This document shows, piece after piece, positions 57,661 through 64,000 of a stretch of 64,000 nt of DNA. Position 1 is the first letter of the stretch, and every line of letters starts with the position of its first letter. The DNA comes from Adiantum capillus-veneris (lineage: Eukaryota; Streptophyta; Polypodiopsida; Polypodiales; Pteridaceae): assembly GCA_014529385.2 (NCBI GenBank), contig CM043958.1:155066293-155130292 (forward strand), in the 5' to 3' direction. The notes under the pieces are model-generated. The model was not told the DNA's origin. It saw only the letters and a program-made list of their open reading frames with translations, and searched no databases. Made by a program: the position numbers and the translations under genes.

Positions 57661-57884
57661 ACTCAGTTTCGCAGCTAATATGGAAAAAATGCTAACTTCG
57701 GACTACTGAGTGCAACAGGATCCATGGAAGCCGCACGAAATCACCGACAAGGAAGAGAAGAATGACCATCAAGGATTACCTGGAAGAAGTAGAACCCTTC
57801 GTCATTCCAGAAGGAACACTAAAGCCCACCAGCACATGGATACAAGAAGATCTGTTAGAGTCCAACGACCTAAAGATCTACCAA
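57661..57884 (+). other. End of T3 sequence before CACTA, with coding-like segment
   Basis: From ATG 57762 a frame reads MTIKDYLEEVEPFVIPEG, then PTSTWIQEDLLESNDLKIY, up to the CACTA end at 57885. It is acidic and coding-like but unrecognised. It could be the start of another ORF cut by the transposon. Confidence 0.3.
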
Positions 57885-58018
57885 CACTACAAGAGGCTCT
57901 TCATATTAGCGACGCTCACACAGCGACGCTCAAAAAAAAAAATCCCGGCGTCGCTATGAGCGTCGCAAATTTCTTTGTAAATTTGCGACGCTTATAGCGA
58001 CGCTCATAGCGACGCCGG
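57885..58018 (+). repeat. CACTA terminus with subterminal inverted repeats
   Basis: Seven copies of GCGACGCT or its complement lie at about 57909, 57922, 57947, 57961, 57984, 57997 and 58008. Bases 57945-58018 form a long hairpin: CCGGCGTCGCTATGAGCG...AAATTT on the left pairs with AAATTTGCGACGC...CGCCGG on the right, apart from a 12-bp extra TATAGCGACGCT. Such subterminal repeats are the binding sites of the accessory TNPA-type protein in En/Spm elements. Confidence 0.85.
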
Positions 58019-58047
58019 CTGGGGTAAAAAAATAACCGAGCGTGCCC

Positions 58048-58076
58048 AAAAACTCAGATCTCAGATCTGAGTTTTT
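58048..58076. repeat. 29-bp inverted repeat
   Basis: Arm AAAAACTCAGATCT, one central C, then the perfect reverse-complement arm. Confidence 0.95.
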
Positions 58077-58284
58077 CGACGCCCTCAAGCAAGGAGCAGG
58101 TAACGCTCTCCCTCACTCTCTCTCTCTCTCTTTTTCTTCTCCACACACACACACACACACACACGAGGAGAGGAAGGAGAGCCAGGTATGCTCCTTCCCT
58201 CTCCTCATTCTCATGTTCCCTTCCCCTCTTTCTCTCTTCCTCTCTCTCCCTCTCACACACACACATACACACACACATAGTGTT

Positions 58285-58320
<36 letters not shown>

Positions 58321-58904
58321 AACAAAAACAAAAACGCACACACACATACATAAACAAAGAATGCACACACACATTGAGAGAGAAAAAGAGAGAGAGAGCA
58401 TGCATAAACAAAAAACGCACGCATTGAGAGAGGAAAAGAGAGAGAGAACATGCATAAACAAAAAACGCACACATTGAGAGAGGAAAAGAGAGAGAAAACG
58501 TGCATACGATCCAAAAAAACGCACACACATTGAGAGAGAAAGAGAGAGAAACTAATTTAACGTCGTAGGAAACTAATTAAAATTAAAAGACCTAAAGATC
58601 TAGCCGACGAGGAGTTGAACTCAAGACCTATTATTCAAGAGGGAAATGGCATAATCAATCTATCATACTTGGCATGGGTGATAGAAAGGTTATACCATTT
58701 ATCTCTTTTTATTGGCACACACATCCACACACGCGCACACACACAAGAAGAAGAGAGTTATAACGTCGTAGGAAACTATCTTAAAAGACGTTAAAGATTA
58801 GGTTATATGTAGACTTACATTAAATTAGATTTAGGTTTATTTTTAACTAGATTTACGTTTATTTAAGCTAGATTTAGATTTACATTATATTAGATTAGAT
58901 TTAG
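58077..58904 (+). other. CACTA 5' non-coding region with simple and 50-bp repeats
   Basis: CT and CA tracts (58113-58163, 58250-58280), a GA tract (58289-58317), then a repeat with the block CATTGAGAGAGG at 58372, 58422, 58472 and 58528 (periods 50, 50 and 56 bp). An 18-bp direct repeat, TAACGTCGTAGGAAACTA, lies at 58558 and 58761. Low-complexity frames on both strands are artefacts. Confidence 0.75.
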
Positions 58905-59096
58905 GTCTCCATAGACTATGATGCCTGCATGAAGCGGGTGAAGAAAGCCCTCAATGGAATATAGGGTATTGTTGCCTTCACTCATGGTGGGCTCCGTCGA
59001 TCCAAAAGTACTGGTGAAATGTCTTCAAAAGATAGGGAAGAAGGTGGATCTTCAGGGCGGCAAGAGTCACTACATCCCCGACACAATGACCATCTA
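58905..59096 (+). pseudogene. Captured fragment resembling an HMA (heavy-metal-associated) domain
   Basis: 58905-58965 reads VSIDYDACMKRVKKALNGI, matching the metal-loop helix of plant HMA/HIPP proteins (usual core CxxC followed by RRVKKAL; here the first Cys is Tyr). After a stop and a frame change near 58990-59000, GSVDPKVLVKCLQKIGKKVDLQ (59000-59060) matches the VDP..VLK..QK.GKK end of the same ~65-residue fold. The fragment starts after TTTAG, like an exon edge. It is flanked by two copies of a TTAAATTAGATTTAG-containing segment (58820-58870, 59118-59170). HMA domains bind copper or zinc. It looks like a host exon carried by the transposon. Confidence 0.55.
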
Positions 59097-59485
59097 GACA
59101 ACCTCTAGTCATTAGACTTACGTTAAATTAGATTTAGATTTATTTTTAGTTAGATTTACGTTTATTTAGATTTACGCTTATTTACGTTAGATCGAGCTAG
59201 TCCACGCAAGAATTACTTACGGCTTAGGGTTTAGAGTTAGACGAACAGTGAAAAGGTCTACTGTGAAAAGATGTTAAGATGAAGTGAAGTGCTACAGCTA
59301 GAGAAGAGGCAAAGGGGTTTTGTCCACTACATGCAGTATCATGTAGACGTGGGTGTGTAGATTTCTTGTACCCACAAATATAGGTATTGACCAATAAAGA
59401 CAAGATTATAACCCGGTGGTTCTGATCTCCGTGCACCTCTAGACCGAGGTGTGCGGGGATTGGACATGACTAGAGAATGTGAGGT

Positions 59486-59527
<42 letters not shown>

Positions 59528-59589
59528 GATGAAGAATGCCAATAGAATATTAAATTTGTTGTCCAGGTTATAAGTTTTTTATCCTCATT
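59097..59589 (+). other. CACTA upstream region of transposase
   Basis: Contains the second copy of the T-rich segment (59118-59195) and a GA microsatellite (59489-59523) 66 bp before the transposase ATG. No distinct TATA box is certain. Confidence 0.5.
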
Positions 59590-62500
59590 ATGAGTAGCGA
59601 CGAGGATGTGGGACCGTCCAGCCGAAACACCTATCTCTCAACGAGGGTCTTATGTCCTTGTAATCAATGCAAGCATGCTGTGCGACGGACAAGACGTGTT
59701 TCTTTGCAGCACGTTCGCGAATTTGGCGAGTTCGATCCATCTATTATAGATTGAGTTGTTGCCAATTATAACTCGTCGGACTCTGACGCTGGCCAACAAG
59801 CAGCAATCTTGCAACCCAATAGACGTGTTCGCAGGCGCTTTGGTCAAGCAGCATATGTGAGGCCACAAGATGTAGCCTCTGACAGCTCGGGGGATGATCA
59901 TGCAGAGCACATTCCCAACGAGGCAATGTTTGAGCCCGAGATTGATGAAATGATCGAGACGATCATGGATTCAGAAAGGCTTATCTATGATGATATGAAA
60001 AGTGAAGCCGATACGCCATTGTATAATGGAGCACGTATGTCTAGATTGAAAGCACTCGTGGTTCTTCTCAACATGCAGGCAAAGTTTGGATGGAGTGACA
60101 CTAGCGTCACAGCGCTTTTCAGGTGATCTATTACAATTAGTTTACTTTAATAGAACTCTAAATGTATAATGATCTGATAGATTTTTACACGACTGTATCA
60201 TATTTTTAGGTTGTGTAGATTGCTGAAAGAGCACATACTACCAGCTGACAATGTGATGCCAGATTCTCGAGATGAAGCAAGAAAGATTTTGCGAAACTTG
60301 GGGATGGATTACAATTCTATCCACGCTTGTCCTAATGACTGCATTCTTTTCAGAGGGGAATACATAGACATGGAGAAGTGTCCGAAATGTGATTCCGAAA
60401 GATATCGAGTAGATCTCCACGGGACAAAAATTCCACAAAAGGTTTTGCGACATTTCCCTCTGCTTCCTCGCATCAAGCATTTCTTCGAATGTAAGTCCAT
60501 GGCCGCCCTAGCATCATGGCATGAGGAGAATAAATCTTCGGATGGTGTGCTACGAATTCCTGCAGATTGCGTAGCGTGGAAACATATAGATGGAACATGG
60601 TCGGATTTTGCCAGGGAAGCTCGAAATTTGCGCTTAGGCCTGGCTATGGATGGCATAAATCCATTTGGTCAAAGATCAACATCTTACAGTGTATGGCCCG
60701 TTGTCATCGTCAACTACAACATTCCCCCGTGGTTGACTACGAAGAAGGGGCACCTATGGCTAAGCTTGATTGTGCCAGGGCGATATAAAGTGGGGAATAT
60801 GGATGTGTATCTTCGTCCACTATTGGAAGAGCTACAACAATTGTGGATTGGCATAGAGGTGGTGGATATGAGCCGACACACAGGACGACGGAATGCTTTG
60901 ATCAGAGGCATTCTAATGTGGACCATGCATGACTATCCCGGGCTAACAGAATGCTCAGGTGATCTATTGACACTCCTCACTCAGACACTGTAAATCTTGT
61001 TTTTTCCCATAGTTGATCTATTATCATGTGTATACATGCAGGGCTTCAAACAAGCGGATACAGAGCATGTGTCACATGTGGACCTAGACTGAATGCACGT
61101 AGGGCATCCTCACTGAAGAAGCAAATCTACGAAGGTCATCAAGTGTATCTTCCAGAGAATCATGTGTTACGCGATGGCTTTTTGGGAAGAGAGCCACCAA
61201 GGATGTCTGCACAAGCATGGTTAGAGCAGAAGGAGATGTGCGATGACGGATTGTCTCCAGGGATGAAGAGACTATCTCTATGGTACGAGTTACCATACTG
61301 GCCCCGACTCATGATCAATCACTTGCTCGATCCAATGCACATATTCAAGAATGTGGGTAATCTACTATGGGACCATTTGACCGGCAAGAAAGATACTTTG
61401 GGAGCCAGAGTTGACCTTAGAAATGTGGATCGTATGGAGCAATATTGGCCGCAAACAGCGTCTGATGGATTGATAAAACTCCCTAAAGCACCATGGATTT
61501 TCACAGGAGCCCAAGAACGCAAAGTAAAAGAGACCATTCGATCTTTGCGGACCCCCACTGGCGTAATGCACTCGCTCCGAACGTGTTTTACTAAAGAAGG
61601 AAAGCTTACCGGTTTGAAGTCACATGATTGGCATAAAATGTGTCAGGTACGTTCATAGTGGACTTTAATATCATTGCATAAAATGTGGACTTTAATATCA
61701 TTGCTGCACATACTTTACAGTTTATTTTACCGGTTGCCATTGAGGGATGTTTGTCTCTCGACATCCGTAACACAATCTACAAACTTGCAAAGCTGGTGCA
61801 ATGGATCTCACAAAAGGAGATCAACGTAGACTCCATACCATTCGCCAAACTAAATGCTGCGGAGCTTGTGTGCATGTTTGAGAAACATTTTCCTACTACA
61901 ATGCTAACCATTCAGGTGCATCTTCTTGTTCACATAGTTGATGAGGTGGAAATAGCTGGCACAGTTCATTCCAGATGGATGTTCTTCTTAGAGCGTTTCA
62001 TGAAAACGCTTAAGGGATATGTGCGTCAAAAGGCACGTCCGGAGGGTAGCATGGCAGAAGGTTGGTTGGTATCAGAGTCCCTAGTGTACATTGGAGAGTG
62101 GCTAGACGGATTTGATAAATCCCGGGACACGCTATGGCGAACCATAGATGATGAGCGCATATCTGGGATTGTCATGTGCAATCTCGGTGTTGAGAAGAAG
62201 ATGACGAAAGATCTAGAGGCTAAAATCAACCGATTTTGCATGCTTCACAATCCAGTGATGCAAAAGTGGATTTCACAATATGAGGATGCAAAGCAAGAGC
62301 GACAAAGGGCACGAATCGAGTGGAGACGGGGAAGACGACCACCGATGCACTATCCAGTGGTTCTCGAGAGCCTACCAACCTTCATGAGCTTAAGATGGTT
62401 GCACAACCAATTGAAAAGCGCACAACAATGCGGTGACGAAGTGACTGAAGAAGAGTGGGAGTACTCTCGGGGTTGCGCGACCAAGGTAAGTTTGCAATGT

Positions 62501-63318
62501 ACGACTAGCAAGTGACTTTATTTATAAATGTTTGAACGGCCACTCATAATCTTTGTTCGTTGTAGTATAAGTCATACACAGCAGCATGGTGTAAAGGTCG
62601 ACATTTTAGGGTGGAACGAATCGACAAAAAGCGTTTTACTCAAGATTGTGGAATCATGGCAAAATTTGAACAGTCTAGTCGACGACGTTCCTCTGATGCA
62701 GATCCTGTGGTGGCGGAACTCACTTACTTCGGCACGCTGCAAGAGATTTTGAGGATCGATTACAGAGGATTTTTTGTCGACTTGTTCGACGTGCAATGGT
62801 TCAAGATAATCATGGAGGGTCGCAACTCTACTGTGCGTAGAGGAGAGTCTGGTTTTCTTGAGGTGGATTCTACTAAGAAATGGACTGACCTAAGAGACAC
62901 TTTCGTACTACCCGAGCATTGTGAACAAGTAAGTATGTAAATAGTTAACATCCCCCTTTTACAAGTTATGTGCTTGAAAGCTCTCATGTAAGTTATGTGG
63001 CTCTGGCAGGTAATATTTCATCCTACAAAGTCTACATCAAACTGGTGGTACGTCATAGAGGTAGCCCCTCGTAGTGCAAGGACGTATGAAGGCTACCATG
63101 TGCCAATCACAACGACATCAATGGAGGAGATCAGAGAAGATGCTCAATCAGAAGCCGCTGCGGTGGTGCCAGACGAGCATCAAGATGCTACTACTCTATA
63201 TGGGGTGCATGCAGAGGAGCTACAAAATCAAACAGAGGATATGTGTTTAAACGGAGAGCTCTATATAGATATAGGAAGTTATGCTGAGTTATGCGAGGAT
63301 GAGAGAGAGATCTCTTAA
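59590..63318 (+). CDS. CACTA transposase, TNP2-like, six exons, one stop
   Basis: Exons 59590-60122, 60210-60958, 61042-61646, 61721-62485, 62566-62928 and 63010-63318 join in phase (3324 nt, 1107 codons plus stop). All introns are GT-AG. Exon 1 has the transposase-associated zinc segment CPCNQCKHAVRR. Exon 2 has the core (CPKCDSERYR, LGLAMDGINPFGQ, VVIVNYNIPPWL, GVE-like GIEVVDM, YPGLTECSG). Exon 3 has ACVTCGPR, LLDPMHIFKNVG and SHDWHKM. Exon 4 has the DUF4218-type LPVAIEGCL...HLLVHIVDEVEIAG...ERFMKTLKGYV. Exons 5-6 have the DUF4216-type ELTYFGTLQEILRIDY and WWYVIEVAPRS. It cuts and joins element ends in the nucleus. An in-frame TGA lies at 59752-59754 (codon 55). Confidence 0.88.
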
Positions 63319-63590
63319 AGCCACAAATATTGTATTTGAACAATTTTGCTCCGTGTTGTAAAAGCTCTGGCTCTCTAAGTACCTTCCATGGTGTATAACG
63401 CTCTTTTCTACTCGCGCTCACATCTTTTGATTGAAAATTCTGAGTTTTCGACTTGCCTCTTCTATCACTCGATTCATTGCATCATTGTATTTATATGCGT
63501 CATTATGTCATTGTATTTAATGGTCTTTGCGTCATTGTCTACTCTATTCATTCAATATTAAGTTTAAATATTCGTGTGTTTAATGCAGGT
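63319..63590 (+). other. Spacer between transposase and second CACTA gene
   Basis: Holds the transposase 3' region. TAATGCAG at 63581-63588 is followed by GTATGG, so a 3' splice site may precede the next ATG. Short GTCATTGTATTTA-type repeats lie near 63490-63540. Confidence 0.4.
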
Positions 63591-64000
63591 ATGGATGATG
63601 AGGAGTTTCTTTCTTCTTTGTCACCACAGCAGAGACAGTGGTACGTGGAGCGTCATCGCTCTGGCGCATCATCGCGCGTTCCTACTCCATCCGCATCTCC
63701 CTCTCTTTCGGAGCATTCGGCGCGCTCCGAAGCTTCGGCGTCGACGAGACGAGCTTCACACTCGTCTAGACACCGGCGCTCTAGTGGTGGCGGTGGCGGT
63801 TGTTGTGGGGATTCCGCCACCGATGCCTCCACACCGCCTCGTGTTCGACGAGGCTCTTTACCCTCCCCTTCTTTGCCCGCCCCCACACCAGCCACAGCAT
63901 CGCCATCTACGCGAGGTTTTGCACGGCTAACTGTTCCTAGAAGCTACACACCTCTACCTACTCCTCCAGGAGCCACCCCACTCGACACTCCTCGCTTCGG
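63591..64000 (+). CDS. Second CACTA gene, N-terminal part (runs off the edge)
   Basis: An open frame from ATG 63591 to the window end (136 complete codons). It begins MDDEEFLSSLSPQQRQWYVE. A Ser/Arg-rich region, a run of glycines (RSSGGGGGCCG near 63780) and a Pro/Thr/Ser-rich low-complexity stretch (PSPSLPAPTPATASPS) follow. Codons are GC- and CpG-rich. Its position downstream of TNP2 is where En/Spm-type elements encode the TNPA or 'Ptta/En/Spm' protein, whose N-terminus is often low-complexity. The domain itself is outside the window, so the assignment rests on position. Confidence 0.6.
   Translation, partial: MDDEEFLSSLSPQQRQWYVERHRSGASSRVPTPSASPSLSEHSARSEASASTRRASHSSRHRRSSGGGGGCCGDSATDASTPPRVRRGSLPSPSLPAPTPATASPSTRGFARLTVPRSYTPLPTPPGATPLDTPRF

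Larger units (their letters stand above)
46134..57884 (+). mobile_element. Family T Ty3/gypsy element T3 (Athila/Tat-like), 3' end not seen
   Basis: One strand-consistent unit: 5' LTR, tRNA-Asp primer site, 1.8-kb leader with palindromes, an N-terminal extension, gag, protease, RT, RNase H, partial integrase, then a 285-bp repeat array. The long leader, the tRNA-Asp primer and the order of RT before integrase suit the Athila/Tat branch of Ty3/gypsy. No 3' LTR is visible: a CACTA element starts at 57885. The integrase core is missing, and frameshifts and stops make it non-autonomous. Confidence 0.7.
57885..64000 (+). mobile_element. CACTA (En/Spm, CMC) DNA transposon, 5' part
   Basis: Starts CACTACAAGAGGCTC, matching the CACTACAAGAAA-type end of plant CACTA elements. 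It continues with subterminal GCGACGCT repeats, a non-coding region, a six-exon TNP2-like transposase (59590-63318) and a second gene (63591 onward). The other terminus is beyond the window. The three bases before it are CAA, the expected length of a CACTA target duplication, but the partner cannot be seen. The transposase has one stop, so this is a young or recently active copy compared with its neighbours. Confidence 0.85.

Noticed and set aside
58054-58530. Overlapping open frames of 60-158 codons on both strands
   Set aside because: They read through CT, CA and GA simple repeats. Composition alone keeps them open.
58576-58760. Possible tRNA-derived SINE: tRNA B-box-like wording on the minus strand (58612-58628) between 18-bp direct repeats
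   Set aside because: The B-box lies too far from the expected 5' end, no A-box is evident, and the direct repeats have similar upstream context, so a local tandem duplication explains them as well.

Overview
This window is repeat-dominated nuclear DNA of a vascular plant. The evidence is eukaryotic transposon coding sequence with spliceosomal introns, LTR elements primed by initiator tRNA-Met or tRNA-Asp, a CACTA (En/Spm) transposon, long GA, CT and TA microsatellites, and an AT-rich background poor in CpG. Nested and decayed LTR elements fill nearly everything, as is usual in the large genomes of gymnosperms and ferns. The sequence does not settle which. I find no convincing intact host gene, rRNA, tRNA or CRISPR array.

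Layout. 1-0.33 kb: LINE endonuclease fragment. 0.53-4.35 kb: a non-coding, minus-strand LTR element (family P) primed by tRNA-Asp. 4.8-7.6 kb: a decayed Ty3/gypsy polyprotein (family T, copy T1) with the reverse transcriptase deleted. 7.6-10.8 kb: a minus-strand LTR and AT-rich internal sequence. 10.8-13.7 kb: gag half of a second T element (T2). 14-19.5 kb: a chromovirus-like Ty3/gypsy element (family X) whose protease is split by about 1.5 kb of LTR-type sequence. 19.5-23.6 kb: a minus-strand LINE split by a Copia deletion derivative with LTRs and a near-perfect target duplication. 24.7-25.3 kb: minus-strand Copia integrase. 25.8-32.3 kb: a minus-strand unit with an unrecognised reading frame, a long AT-rich leader and a family-P LTR. 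32.3-37.1 kb: no clear gene, a CpG-richer island and a small candidate exon. 37.1-38.0 kb: minus-strand LINE reverse transcriptase. 38.36-43.62 kb: a complete Copia element with a perfect 5-bp target duplication. 44-46.1 kb: a Copia 3' fragment, then a Ty3/gypsy gag. 46.13-57.88 kb: the best-preserved family-T element (T3). 57.885 kb to the end: the 5' part of a CACTA transposon with a nearly intact six-exon transposase and the start of a second gene.

The most unusual feature is in T3. Near-perfect 24-bp palindromes (arm AGACATCCTACG followed by its reverse complement) recur four times in the leader before the coding region. They recur four more times after pol, where successive copies lie exactly 285 bp apart. 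A different palindrome spaced about 294 bp apart flanks the Copia insertion at 38.4-43.6 kb, so hairpin-bearing ~285-295 bp repeats may be a general feature of such elements here. Other points worth attention are the unrecognised minus-strand frame at 27.9-28.5 kb, a module conserved between the Gag zinc knuckle and protease in all three T copies, and a fragment resembling a heavy-metal-associated (HMA) domain inside the CACTA element.

Genes cooperate only within each mobile element: Gag packages RNA, protease/RT/RNase H/integrase copy and insert it, and the CACTA transposase would act on the CACTA termini. Nearly all retroelement frames carry stops or frameshifts. Many of the stops fit C-to-T changes expected from cytosine methylation.
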